Numbered from the stretch's first letter, positions 49,952-58,779 are shown. The stretch is DNA of 64,000 nucleotides from Candidatus Nitricoxidireducens bremensis (GCA_030247725.1 JAOTRT010000008.1:1-64000), one strand, 5' to 3'. Made by a program: numbers and translations. The notes: generated by a model not told the origin, from the sequence alone.

Positions 49952-51484
49952 CAGGTCGTCGTCGTCAAAATGTTCAGCAGCGTCATAGCACCGATCGTGG
50001 ACACCCACATCGGCGTGGCCAAGCTGGCGGAAGCGCACGCGCGGGTCCACGCCCGCGCGTCGCATGACGCGATTGACCGTGGGCCGGCTGCTCAGCAGGA
50101 CGAGCCGCCGGTCCGGGCCGAGCACTTTCCGGACGACTCGATTCAGACGCTTGCCGACGGCGTTGCTCAACTGTCCGTAGGCGTTCGGGGTCAGGGCGGG
50201 GAAGAGATTAACGCCGGCGTCAAAGCGCTCCTGCAACCACGCATCCAGATCGGGAAGCACACCGATGGGGATCGTCAGGCGCCGGGCGGAGGCGCTGTTT
50301 TTCAGGCGCGCTGCGGTACCGGTATGTCGCCCTTCAGCCACGCGCACCTGCCAGCCGTCGGCGGTCGGCATCAGGTCGCTGGCCGTCAGCTGGCAGACCT
50401 CTTCCAACCGGCCACCAGTCAGGAAAAGCAGGTAGCTCAACATCAGGTCATCCTGAGAAAGGCTTTTGTCGGTTCGGATGGCCGTAATCAGGGCGTGGAC
50501 TTGCTCGCGTGTGAACGGCAGGCGCTTGGTTTTGAGCTTGCCAACCCGCGCCGGCCGTACCGCGTCGAAGCAGGCGTCGATCCGCGGATTAGTGCCAAGC
50601 TGACGCAGCAGTTGATGCAGTTGATCGAGCTTGCCGATGATCGTGCTGGCGACGTTGCCACGGCTACGCCAGTAGCTCATCAACGCTTCGAGGTCAGCGA
50701 CGGTGAGATCCTCAACGGGGCGGCCGGCCAGAATGTTGTCGCAGTCGCCGGCAAGCAGCGTGTACTTGTCGCGCGTCTTTGGATTCACCGGGAGGTTGAG
50801 TGCCTTCTTTCCTTCCGCCCAGTGCGTCGGCAGGACCTTGGCTGCGGTTCCCCACAGTTTGACCAAGGGCAGTTGATCTTCCTCCGGCGGCATCAACGCA
50901 TTGATCGACAGACTGCCATCAATGACTTCCAGCATGCGCGTGAGCAAGTCAACGCGTGCACCGTTCCAGAAGCGAGCGATACCACCCAGCACGCTGGAGG
51001 GGCCAAGCAGCTTGAAGCCATGCTCGTGAGAGAGATGGTCGAGTGCCTTCTGGAAATCACCCCGGTCGTCACGACGCAATTGATCGCGGGCATTGGCAAG
51101 GGCGGCCTGCGTTGCAGAGGTCAGTTTCGCCCATTCGTCCGCCGGCGCCTTGCGCATCGCGTCGAGCGTCGCGGCCAGCTGAGTAACCTCGTTGTACTGC
51201 CATGTGGCTGCCAGGCGAGCAGCGGTCTCTTCGTTGATCGGCAGGCGAACTACCCGTCCTTCCTGATTTCCGGCAACGGTAGCACGCAGCTTGGCGAACT
51301 CGGCGTGGTAGGCAGCAGCCAGCGCCCTGCCTTTCGCCTCAGCGACCTCCCGGGGAATGTTACCCAAAGACTGGCGGATCAGTGTCCGACCACCGTAATG
51401 GCTGCGTACGTCATTCGGGATGCGCAACTGGAACACAAAGCGCCGCCGCTTGGCTTCGTGTGTCACGTAGCTAGAAGAACCCAC
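49568..51484 (-). CDS. Second tyrosine recombinase, possibly inactive
   Basis: 638 residues from GTG 51484 (AGAGG 9 bases upstream; an open frame to 51595 adds no family sequence). N-terminal THEAKRRRFVFQLRIPNDVR and the DYxxL-like linker are typical of integrases of mobile islands, and the catalytic arginine is visible in FLTGGRLEEVCQL. But the HxxR box reads LSSR, and the position of the nucleophile (9 residues after the GH pair) is Cys, with Tyr one residue later (HDRCYD). About 130 residues after that have no family resemblance and are antisense to orf314. It may be a decayed gene whose true end lies before 49951. Confidence 0.7.
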   Translation of the reverse strand: MGSSSYVTHEAKRRRFVFQLRIPNDVRSHYGGRTLIRQSLGNIPREVAEAKGRALAAAYHAEFAKLRATVAGNQEGRVVRLPINEETAARLAATWQYNEVTQLAATLDAMRKAPADEWAKLTSATQAALANARDQLRRDDRGDFQKALDHLSHEHGFKLLGPSSVLGGIARFWNGARVDLLTRMLEVIDGSLSINALMPPEEDQLPLVKLWGTAAKVLPTHWAEGKKALNLPVNPKTRDKYTLLAGDCDNILAGRPVEDLTVADLEALMSYWRSRGNVASTIIGKLDQLHQLLRQLGTNPRIDACFDAVRPARVGKLKTKRLPFTREQVHALITAIRTDKSLSQDDLMLSYLLFLTGGRLEEVCQLTASDLMPTADGWQVRVAEGRHTGTAARLKNSASARRLTIPIGVLPDLDAWLQERFDAGVNLFPALTPNAYGQLSNAVGKRLNRVVRKVLGPDRRLVLLSSRPTVNRVMRRAGVDPRVRFRQLGHADVGVHDRCYDAAEHFDDDDLLPASRVIASWLAGCLDDEAAPGVETQVAGYDADLAELHPGMRNVGDQAVELEHATVEHDYSLATLPPVPIQSSGESGFPEHAGRSADDDIDRMVINGEVDETGCQTGHWLRPIMNPAAAERRARDFQ

Positions 51485-51562
51485 CAACTGATGCCTCTGT
51501 CGCGTGCGCCACCAGCAGCGAGGCGGCACCGACTCGAACGGAGGGAAGCCACTGGCTGAGAG

Positions 51563-51571
51563 TATAGGAAA
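51563..51571 (+). promoter_or_regulatory. TATAGGAAA motif in the recombinase intergenic region
   Basis: Lies between the divergent recombinase-2 and orf48 genes, inside a CTGAGA...TCTCAG dyad (6-bp arms, 13-base spacer). The same nonamer occurs twice, inverted, before the XRE-type regulator, suggesting a shared operator. Confidence 0.4.
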
Positions 51572-51612
51572 CGGTCTCAGCGAATGAAACAGCAATTTGA
51601 GAGGTAAATGTG

Positions 51613-51759
51613 ATGGCAGAAATACAACCGATGGCAGTAGCAGTTTTTAGGCAGAACAAAGGCATGACCGGCAGTCACGCGCGGGCTTTGTCCTACGACG
51701 CTATACCTCACGGGTGGCCAGTCGGCCCCTGCGGCCCGCATTGCGGGTGGAGGCAGTGA
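51613..51759 (+). CDS. Small coupled protein orf48
   Basis: A 48-residue open frame with GAGAGG about 8 bases before its ATG. The sequence begins MAEIQPMAVAVFRQNK and ends with a Pro/Gly/Cys-rich segment (GPCGPHCGWRQ). Its stop TGA overlaps the next ATG (TGATG), a translational-coupling junction, which is the main support. No family recognised. Confidence 0.45.
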   Translation: MAEIQPMAVAVFRQNKGMTGSHARALSYDAIPHGWPVGPCGPHCGWRQ

Positions 51760-51962
51760 TGAACCAGGAATGGTCCGATCTGCTTGATCTGCTCGTCGAT
51801 GTTGCTGTCGCTCAACTGCCACAGAAGGATGTTTCAACATGCAAGACAAACACCCACAACTTACCGAATCAGACAGCCATGCAGGCACCTACGTCCGCTA
51901 CTCAGACACTGATCAAAGAGAAACGTCGATTGACGACCAGATCCGGCGTTGCAGGGAAATAG
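51759..51962 (+). CDS. Small coupled protein orf67
   Basis: A 67-residue frame starting MNQEWSDLLDLLVDVAVAQL, with GGAGG 7 bases before the ATG. The N-terminal acidic helix looks like a genuine protein; the C-terminal third runs 124 bases into the serine recombinase gene in another frame and looks like a read-through tail. It may couple translation of the recombinase. Confidence 0.45.
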   Translation: MNQEWSDLLDLLVDVAVAQLPQKDVSTCKTNTHNLPNQTAMQAPTSATQTLIKEKRRLTTRSGVAGK

Positions 51963-53563
51963 CTGCGAGGCACGGCGCAACGATTCCGGACGCGCTGGTG
52001 TTCTCAGATTCCGCAATTACGGGTGCCGATAAAGCGCGGCACAAACGCGTCGGGTTCGATCAACTGATCGCAGCGATGGAAGCCGGCAAGTTCTCGCTGT
52101 TGATCGTGGACGAGCTCTGTCGCCTTGCACGAAATGCGCTAGAACTGCTCAAGTTCAACGAACTCCTGAAGAAACATAATGTTCGGCTCATAACGGCAGA
52201 CGGACTCGACAGCACATCGCCAACATGGCCGCTGCAACTTTCCATCATGGGCGGAATGGCCCAGTTTGCCCTCGAAGAGATCAGGCATCGCGTGGAGCGC
52301 ACTCTGGAGGGGCAGCTCGTACGGGGCTGGATGGTGGCACCGCCGCCGTATGGATACCGGACAGTTCCAGAAGTGGATGGCAATGGCAAAGCACTGGGAT
52401 CCCGATGGGAGATCGTCGAGGCGCAGGCGGACGTCGTGCGGCAGATCTTCAAGTGGCGAGCCGACGGGAAGTCCTTTGCTCAAATTGCCAAAGCATTGAA
52501 CGCACGTGGCATCGCCCCCAAGCCGCGGAACCGGAAACATAAACGCACCGAGACACAGATGTGGCTACCCGCCGGCATCTGTCGGATGCTTTCAAATCCG
52601 ATCTACAAAGGAATCTTCGTCTTCCATGGCAGCACGACCTACCGAAAGCGCATGGCAGCGGTGAGAAAAACAGTCACCCCCAAGGAGTTCCCGCGACCGC
52701 AGTTGGCCATCGTTTCCGAAGACCTGTGGGCGCTCTGCAATGGCAACAAGATCAGCCGCAGCGGCTATGGCGGCGGTCGCCACGAGTTCGCTGGATTGCT
52801 GACCTGCGGACAATGTCACGGGACACTGACTGTCACCTCTCCCGGGAAGCGGACACGAAGCCTGACCTGCGCATCCTGTAACCAGGAAAAAATGTCCGGC
52901 ATCCGCGATAGCACACCGGGGTACGCATCGGTCAGCGGCATTGCTTTCCTGCTTCAGTCTCTGATCGAATCCGGGCTGGGAAAGGAGATGCGCGAGCAAT
53001 TCCGTTTGCGACTGCGTGAGCGGCTTGCGGGTGGACGTGTGGCCGAACTGGCCGAGGCCCGGGAGGCCCTGGTCAAGGCCGAGCGAATCTGCAAACGACT
53101 GGCCGACATGCTGGGCCAGATTGCAGAGGATGATCCCTATCTTGTCGCACAGTTTGAAAAGGCGCGCCAGGCCCGACTGGCAGCGGAGCAAACCGTGAAG
53201 CGCCTGGAAGATGTCGCGATGCACATTGACACCGAGGCGCTCGAGGCACAACTGGCAGTTGATCCGGCCGCCATCCTGAAGCTCCTGTTCACCGAGGATG
53301 CGGTTCCGGTCGAACGCAAGCGTGCCGTGTTGTCACGGCTGTTCCCGCGAATCGTGATGATCGGTAAGCGAGCACCCAACGAAACCGTATTCGACATCGA
53401 CATGATCCCCGGCGCCATGAGCGCCGAGCTGACCGGAACCGGCGTTCTCGTGGACGACCTGGTGCGCCGCCGCGTCGTGTTGAAAACCTCTGCACGGCGA
53501 CCGACGGTTTGGGAAGTGGAGGACATTACCGAAACGATCGGCGAGCAGGCGTTGGCGGCCTGA
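51839..53563 (+). CDS. Large serine recombinase
   Basis: 574-residue site-specific recombinase of the phiC31/TnpX type. N-terminal resolvase domain with R20 and nucleophile S22 (YVRYSDTDQRE), the QLSIMGGMAQFALEEIRHRV long helix, a recombinase domain (residues about 160-290), a zinc ribbon with CGQCHG and CASC, and a coiled-coil segment (about 390-470). All parts expected of an active integrase or invertase are present. AAGGA precedes the ATG. It is followed by a strong terminator. Confidence 0.92.
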   Translation: MQDKHPQLTESDSHAGTYVRYSDTDQRETSIDDQIRRCREIAARHGATIPDALVFSDSAITGADKARHKRVGFDQLIAAMEAGKFSLLIVDELCRLARNALELLKFNELLKKHNVRLITADGLDSTSPTWPLQLSIMGGMAQFALEEIRHRVERTLEGQLVRGWMVAPPPYGYRTVPEVDGNGKALGSRWEIVEAQADVVRQIFKWRADGKSFAQIAKALNARGIAPKPRNRKHKRTETQMWLPAGICRMLSNPIYKGIFVFHGSTTYRKRMAAVRKTVTPKEFPRPQLAIVSEDLWALCNGNKISRSGYGGGRHEFAGLLTCGQCHGTLTVTSPGKRTRSLTCASCNQEKMSGIRDSTPGYASVSGIAFLLQSLIESGLGKEMREQFRLRLRERLAGGRVAELAEAREALVKAERICKRLADMLGQIAEDDPYLVAQFEKARQARLAAEQTVKRLEDVAMHIDTEALEAQLAVDPAAILKLLFTEDAVPVERKRAVLSRLFPRIVMIGKRAPNETVFDIDMIPGAMSAELTGTGVLVDDLVRRRVVLKTSARRPTVWEVEDITETIGEQALAA

Positions 53564-53588
53564 CCCGCAGCCAGAGATCGAACTCAAG

Positions 53589-53616
53589 CAAATGCCCCGC
53601 GAATGCGGGGCATTTG
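53589..53616. terminator. Bidirectional terminator
   Basis: A 12-bp perfect stem (53589-53600 with 53605-53616) around GAAT lies between the convergent serine recombinase and XRE-type genes, with A-rich and T-containing flanks. It can serve both. Confidence 0.8.
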
Positions 53617-53637
53617 TGAGAAGTACATTGCCTCTAA

Positions 53638-54534
53638 CTACCGCGAATGATTTGCCTGTTCACCGAGATCAACGCCCCAGAGTTCGCGTCGTTGCCGTAA
53701 CACCGCAACCCGCTTCTGCAGCGAGATCATCTTCGGGTATGCCAAGCCGGCGGCTTCGCAGCGTTCTCGCACGGCGTGCCAGGCGCCATAGACGGACGGC
53801 TTGGCCGCCAACTCCTCGCGGATAATGGCCTCCGTTTGATCCGGCCAGTGACGGTGAACCAGCCCTCTTGCCGGCAGCGGCGCCCAGGGCGCAAACACAA
53901 GCCCTTCGTCGTAGTACCAGCGCCCGCCAGCACGGCGAGCCATGCAGGACATCTCCCGATCAACGAACACCAGCCCCTCGATGAGCGCGTTGATCTGTGC
54001 GGCGCTTACCGCTTCCGGAAGATCCGTCAGCCGTGCCACGGTTGCTCCGTGGAGTCTCTCCCGCCAGTGCCGGCTCTCGTTGCCGAAACGCAGGCCAAGG
54101 TGGGAATTTGCCGGCAGGTGGCCTTCGCCACCGAACCGCAGCCAGTCGCCCGGTGCCTGTAGACAAGCAGCCAGCTGGTCGATCATGGCATTGGTCGGCG
54201 TTGTCTTGCCGACGTGCCATTGCCGGACCAGTTCCCGGCTGACGCCAAGCAGGCGAGCCAGGTCGGCGTTTTGCAGTAGCGCATAGTCGCGAGCCAACGC
54301 AAGACGCTCGGGGAGTATCGTATCGTTCGCCTCGCAACGCGCTGCCTTGCGGTTCGCGGCACGCTCCAGCGCAGTGACCGCCGCCACAGGATAGGCCGGG
54401 AGTTTGCCGACGCGAGGTTCTTCCGGGTTGACCACTAAGCCTGAGTTACGCAGAAAGTTTTTCTTTGGCAGCGTCAGGAATTGACGGATGCGATCGACAT
54501 ATTTCGACTGATAGTGCGAATCAAATTTGGACAT
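53638..54534 (-). CDS. XRE-type helix-turn-helix regulator of the island
   Basis: 298-residue protein with a Cro/CI-type DNA-binding domain at about residues 75-140 (ARDYALLQNADLARLLGVSRELVRQWHVGK). The flanking N-terminal 70 and C-terminal 150 residues, which include WRERLHGATVARLT and REELAAKPSVYGAW, match no family I recognise; the latter could sense a ligand or dimerise. AGGAAA, part of an inverted TATAGGAAA pair, lies just before the ATG, so autoregulation is plausible. Likely master regulator of the recombinase genes, by position. Confidence 0.75.
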   Translation of the reverse strand: MSKFDSHYQSKYVDRIRQFLTLPKKNFLRNSGLVVNPEEPRVGKLPAYPVAAVTALERAANRKAARCEANDTILPERLALARDYALLQNADLARLLGVSRELVRQWHVGKTTPTNAMIDQLAACLQAPGDWLRFGGEGHLPANSHLGLRFGNESRHWRERLHGATVARLTDLPEAVSAAQINALIEGLVFVDREMSCMARRAGGRWYYDEGLVFAPWAPLPARGLVHRHWPDQTEAIIREELAAKPSVYGAWHAVRERCEAAGLAYPKMISLQKRVAVLRQRRELWGVDLGEQANHSR

Positions 54535-54540
54535 GGAATG

Positions 54541-54590
54541 TTTCCTATAGGTGGATGTACAGCAACCTGCCGCACAAGAGGTATAGGAAA
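54541..54590 (-). promoter_or_regulatory. Operator-like inverted nonamers before the XRE-type gene
   Basis: TATAGGAAA occurs on the minus strand at 54549-54541, overlapping the ribosome-binding site, and on the plus strand at 54582-54590, 32 bases apart. Between them is GGTGGATGTA (54550-54559), half of the palindrome found in the integrase gene. Confidence 0.5.
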
Positions 54591-55129
54591 ATTCTGTAGC
54601 GCCGCAAACACCATCCCCATCTTTGGTCGGTCGCCGGAACTGATCGGTCGGTTTTTCGTTCCAAGCAGCACTGACGGCGATCGGCGACCGGATGCTAGTT
54701 CATAGCGTTTTGGGACCGGAATGCAACGAATACGGGATCGACGTGACCGGATAGCGGTATGAAAATATTCCGGCTGGCAAAGGTGAATTTTTCACTTCGC
54801 TGCCGGCCTAGCTGTAAGCAGCTTCGGTACGACAGATATGACCGGCTTCCGGTCCTCGGCCAGAGCAGACGTTAATGGCGTACTCCTGATCGGTCGGCAG
54901 TGAACCGGTTACCTGCCGTTCGGCCTAGTGCCCCCAATGAACGGCAGCTTCGCCTTCCGCGAACTCACACTTCGTGCCCTCACGAGACATTCACCGGCAA
55001 GAGATCTGGGCGGCAAGTTTCTCACTTGAACCGCCGTTCAGAGCGGTGACTGAGTGGTCGTATAAATAAACAGATGTAGTAAGCTGCCTGCCATAATGCC
55101 GACTGGCTCTGTAGCTCACAGATTTCATC
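54591..55129. other. Intergenic stretch carrying one arm of a long inverted repeat
   Basis: About 540 bases without a supportable gene. It contains the left 126-bp arm (54855-54980). Several short imperfect dyads surround it (for example CGGTTC/GAACCG segments). A TATAAA and a CATAAT lie upstream of the MBOAT gene, but neither has a good -35. Confidence 0.6.
54855..54980 (+). repeat. 126-bp inverted repeat, left copy
   Basis: Identical to the reverse complement of 62117-62242 over all 126 bases, with mismatch immediately outside both ends. It contains a smaller dyad, TGCCGTTC with GAACGGCA, and the palindrome AACCGGTT. Confidence 0.9.
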
Positions 55130-56662
55130 ATGCTGTTCAATTCCTATGCATTTATCTTCGGCTACCTGCCGGTCACCTTGGCCGGCTTTTTCTTGCTGGC
55201 ACGAAGTAGCCACCGGTTAGCCGCATTGTGGCTGGCGGCGGCGTCCTTGTTTTTCTATGGCTGGTGGAATCCGGTATTTGTCGTACTGGTAATGGCGTCG
55301 ATTACCGTCAATTACGCATTCGGTTACGCTATCGGTCACGCGCGATTGACGTCAGAGTCGCAGGCAAAGACGGTGCTGACTGTCGCAGTGGTGGCTAACC
55401 TTGGCTTACTGGCCCACTTCAAGTATGCCAATTTCTTTATTGCCAACGTCAGTCAGTTGACCGGCGTCGAACTGTCGGCCGTGAATATCGTTCTGCCACT
55501 GGGCATTTCCTTCTTCACGTTCACGCAGATTGCCTTTTTGGTGGATGTCTATCGCGGCATTGCGCGTGAATACAACTTCATCCACTACGTGCTGTTTGTG
55601 ACCTACTTCCCGCACCTGATTGCCGGACCGGTGCTACATCACAAGCAAATGATGCCGCAGTTCGGTCACGCCGAAACCTACCGGATCAATCTGGAAAGCA
55701 TCAACGTCGGCCTGACCATTTTCATCATCGGACTGGCCAAGAAAGTGCTGCTGGCCGACCAGTTCGCGCTTTACGCCAATCCGGTGTTTGATGTGGTGGC
55801 GCAGGGCGGCGAACCGAAGTTGATTGAAGCTTGGATTGGCGCACTGGCCTACACACTCCAACTTTACTTCGACTTCTCTGGTTACTCCGACATGGCCATC
55901 GGCTTGTCGCGCATGTTCAACGTCAAGTTGCCACAGAACTTCGATTCTCCCTACAAGGCACCGAATATCATCGAGTTCTGGCGGCGCTGGCACATGACTT
56001 TGTCCACATTTCTGCGCGATTACCTCTACGTACCGTTGGGCGGCAGCCGCAAGGGCGTACTGCGTCGCTACGCCAATTTGATGATCACCATGTTGCTCGG
56101 GGGCCTGTGGCACGGCGCTGGCTGGACGTTTGTCCTTTGGGGCGGCTTGCATGGCGTGTATCTGGTCATCAACCACGGCTGGCGGCGGCTGACGGGTACC
56201 GATAGCACGTCGTCGGGCTGGCGCGTCATAGTGGGCGTTGGCCTGACATTTGTTGCCGTGGTGGTTGCGTGGGTTCCGTTCCGAGCGACCGATCTGGACG
56301 CGGCGCTGCGGATGTGGGCGGGGATGTTTGGGGTGAATGGGATTTCGTTGTCTAGTAGATTGGCTGCGCGTGTACCTGAGGTGATAAATCAATTGGCGGT
56401 CTTTGAAGGCTTGACACCTCTATCGGGCTTGAATGCGAATGAAGTAGTTATGACCTTGCCATTCGGGCTGGCTGTCATTTGGCTACTACCCAACACGCAG
56501 CAGTGGATGGCGAAATATCAGCCAGCATGGGATGCTGTTCGCTCCCCTTCAAAATGGGTGTGGCAATTGTCGAACAAATACGGGATTGTGGGCGGAGCCC
56601 TGTTTGCACTGACGCTTCTCATGCTGACGCGTGAGAGCGCATTCTTGTACTTCCAGTTTTAA
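55130..56662 (+). CDS. MBOAT-family O-acyltransferase (AlgI type)
   Basis: 510-residue polytopic membrane protein of the AlgI/DltB group, which passes acyl groups from a cytoplasmic donor across the membrane to polysaccharide or other periplasmic acceptors. Family motifs: LPLGISFFTFTQIAFLVDVYRG split after GIS, YFDFSGYSDMAIGLSRMF and FWRRWHMTLSTFLRDYLYVPLGG, with the catalytic histidine at H328 in LLGGLWHGAGWTF. The next gene, 2 bases downstream, encodes an SGNH-like partner as in alginate and peptidoglycan acetylation pairs. No polysaccharide synthesis genes lie in the window, so the acceptor is unknown. Confidence 0.92.
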   Translation: MLFNSYAFIFGYLPVTLAGFFLLARSSHRLAALWLAAASLFFYGWWNPVFVVLVMASITVNYAFGYAIGHARLTSESQAKTVLTVAVVANLGLLAHFKYANFFIANVSQLTGVELSAVNIVLPLGISFFTFTQIAFLVDVYRGIAREYNFIHYVLFVTYFPHLIAGPVLHHKQMMPQFGHAETYRINLESINVGLTIFIIGLAKKVLLADQFALYANPVFDVVAQGGEPKLIEAWIGALAYTLQLYFDFSGYSDMAIGLSRMFNVKLPQNFDSPYKAPNIIEFWRRWHMTLSTFLRDYLYVPLGGSRKGVLRRYANLMITMLLGGLWHGAGWTFVLWGGLHGVYLVINHGWRRLTGTDSTSSGWRVIVGVGLTFVAVVVAWVPFRATDLDAALRMWAGMFGVNGISLSSRLAARVPEVINQLAVFEGLTPLSGLNANEVVMTLPFGLAVIWLLPNTQQWMAKYQPAWDAVRSPSKWVWQLSNKYGIVGGALFALTLLMLTRESAFLYFQF

Positions 56663-56664
56663 CC

Positions 56665-57723
56665 ATGAATTATATTTTCACTCTGCTTGGCACAGCAGCG
56701 GTATTGGTTATATCTGCGGCAACTCTGAACTGGACAATAGACCCAGCCGGGCTATTTCGGAAGGCATCTTTTGGCCAGCAATATGCTGACGCTTTAGTCG
56801 CATCGGCACACGGACTGATAACTCCCGATTCGCTTGATGAACGTGAATTCAAAGGAAAGTTAGCGAAGCACTCAGGGCGGTACGACTGCGTTGTCATCGG
56901 TAGCAGCCATGTCATGCAGATTGGTAGTGCCCGCAAGCATCGGTCGCTCCCTGCCTGTGCAAGCATATTGAATCTTGGTGTGTCTGGCGCCGGGATCGAG
57001 GATCATGTCGTTCTATCTTGGTTGGCACTGACTGCGGGCAAGCCTAGAGCGCTGATTCTGGGTATTGATCCGTGGACGCTTGCTTTTGGCAAAGATGACC
57101 GCTGGAGGGTGCGGTACGCAGATCAATATCCAATTGCACGATTGGCCATTGACGGAAAAGAAACGGACAACGGGGAATCAGCAAATCGTTGGTCAAGCTT
57201 GATCAACGCCCAATACACAAGGCGGTCTCTTGGGATGCTGATACGCGGCGCAGCAACGCCATCAATCGATGTCGCACGAAACGTAGATGAAGATGTGGGT
57301 GATAAATTAGCAATTACGCTATCAGACGGTAGCCACGTTTATTCAGCCGAGTACATCGCCAGTTCGAAACGTGAAACAGTCCCTATCGGTGGTGTGGCCT
57401 ATAAGACGGATATAGCGGTTAATAACGCAGGAGCCATTGATCTCTATCGTCGGCTGATTATGTGGGCAAGGGACCACGGGGTAAAACCCGTATTGCTAAT
57501 GACCCCTTACCATCCAAACGTGTGGATGCTTGAAGCTTCGCCAAATGTCAAAGTAATGGTGCCGATAGAGAAGGCCGTAAGAAAAATGGGGAGCGACTTG
57601 AATGTGCCTGTGGTTGGTTCGTTCAGACCGGATGTTGTTGGCTGCGCACCCAATGAGTTTTATGACTTTATGCACCCCATGGCTTCCTGTCTGGCTAAAT
57701 TCACGGCACGAGCAGATTTTTGA
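56665..57723 (+). CDS. SGNH-like acyltransferase partner of the MBOAT protein
   Basis: 352 residues with an N-terminal membrane anchor (about residues 4-22), so the rest is periplasmic. A nucleophile-like block GSSH (S81) and a C-terminal DFMHP (D334, H337) match the SGNH/AlgX-type catalytic Asp-x-x-His; the glycine and asparagine blocks are less clear. Together with the upstream gene it forms the two-part O-acylation module known from AlgI-AlgJ, PatA-PatB and DltB-DltD. Base composition is richer in A+T than the chromosome. Low primary similarity to named families is my impression only. Confidence 0.75.
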   Translation: MNYIFTLLGTAAVLVISAATLNWTIDPAGLFRKASFGQQYADALVASAHGLITPDSLDEREFKGKLAKHSGRYDCVVIGSSHVMQIGSARKHRSLPACASILNLGVSGAGIEDHVVLSWLALTAGKPRALILGIDPWTLAFGKDDRWRVRYADQYPIARLAIDGKETDNGESANRWSSLINAQYTRRSLGMLIRGAATPSIDVARNVDEDVGDKLAITLSDGSHVYSAEYIASSKRETVPIGGVAYKTDIAVNNAGAIDLYRRLIMWARDHGVKPVLLMTPYHPNVWMLEASPNVKVMVPIEKAVRKMGSDLNVPVVGSFRPDVVGCAPNEFYDFMHPMASCLAKFTARADF

Positions 57724-58005
57724 GAAATGGAGGGTGTAGTCGCCGGATTCTGAACTGCCCTCGCACAGCTTACTCCTGAACGGCTGGTAGGTATGCTATC
57801 TCCGAGCAAGATGGTCGCTGGTTCAAGGGCAACCGAGGACGAGTTGTGCGTATTGGCCCTCAGGCAGGTTTCGGAGTGATCCAGTCTTCTGAGTGACTGA
57901 TTAGACAGAGCGGCCAAGGTCAGCACCTGGCCGACAGCCCGCGTACAGAATCATGCCAGAAAGCGGCCGCACGGGTGATGTGTTCGTGCAGCCGCAAGGT
58001 GCTGG

Positions 58006-58623
58006 CTAGATTTCAGTCTGTTCCGAAATCTCCAGCGCGTCATCCACCTCGATGCCGAGATACCTGACTGTGCTTTCCAGCTTGGAATGACCAAGTAGCA
58101 GCTGAACGGCCCGCAGATTCTTAGTGCGTTTGTAGATCAGCGTTGCCTTGGTTCTCCGCATCGAGTGCGTCCCATAGGTGGATGGATCGAGTCCTACAGC
58201 TTCGGCCCAGTGATGCACGATCCGCGCATATTGGCGTGTCGAGACATGGGGCGATCTCGTCACTCTGCTTGGGAACAGGAACTGATCGCTTCGCAGATGA
58301 GACTTTTCGAGCCAAGCTGACACCGCCGTCCTTGTTGGCTCAGTCAGTTCAAATTGCACCGGCCGCTGCGTTTTCCTCTGGATAACCATGGCACGGGGTA
58401 GAACCTGATTCCCATGGGTGACATCTCGCACGTGGAGGCTGACGAGATCGCAGCCCCGGAGCTTGCTGTCGATGGCCAGGTTGAACATGGCGAGGTCGCG
58501 AACCGCATGTGCATTCTGGAGGTAAATGCGGATGGCCCAGATGTCCTTCGGCTTGAGAGGTGGCTTCTGCCCGACGAGCTTTCCCTTGTTCCAGGCTTCG
58601 CGCTTGTTGATGGTTTCCATCAT
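58006..58623 (-). CDS. Short tyrosine recombinase (XerC/D- or FimB-like)
   Basis: 205 residues, essentially only the catalytic domain: R56-like position in SKLRGCDLVSL, HxxR box HSMR, GHSKLEST and nucleophile Tyr in TVRYLG, so the active site is complete. Without a core-binding domain it resembles the FimB/FimE-type invertases and short integron-like recombinases. AAGGAG lies 3 and 6 bases before two tandem ATGs (58623 and 58620); the second has better spacing. It lies in the island cargo between the O-acylation and benE genes, within the 126-bp inverted repeat. Confidence 0.85.
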   Translation of the reverse strand: MMETINKREAWNKGKLVGQKPPLKPKDIWAIRIYLQNAHAVRDLAMFNLAIDSKLRGCDLVSLHVRDVTHGNQVLPRAMVIQRKTQRPVQFELTEPTRTAVSAWLEKSHLRSDQFLFPSRVTRSPHVSTRQYARIVHHWAEAVGLDPSTYGTHSMRRTKATLIYKRTKNLRAVQLLLGHSKLESTVRYLGIEVDDALEISEQTEI

Positions 58624-58779
58624 TGACTCCTTGGTTGTTGATCGGAGTCATATTTTTGGTCCTGCGCGTGAGTGACTGGTATGAGGTAGGATTCTTTACG
58701 CGGGCTGTCGGCCAGGAAGAGACTTAGCGTTACCGAAAAACGTGACCATCCGAACGACTGGTAACTGATCAGCAACCAG

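Noticed and set aside
49970..51559. Plus-strand 529-codon frame opposite the second recombinase
   Set aside because: No family sequence, while the minus strand has clear integrase motifs.
57660..57926. 88-codon minus-strand frame between the SGNH-like gene and the short recombinase
   Set aside because: No family match, overlap with the SGNH-like gene's 3' end, and no good start signal.
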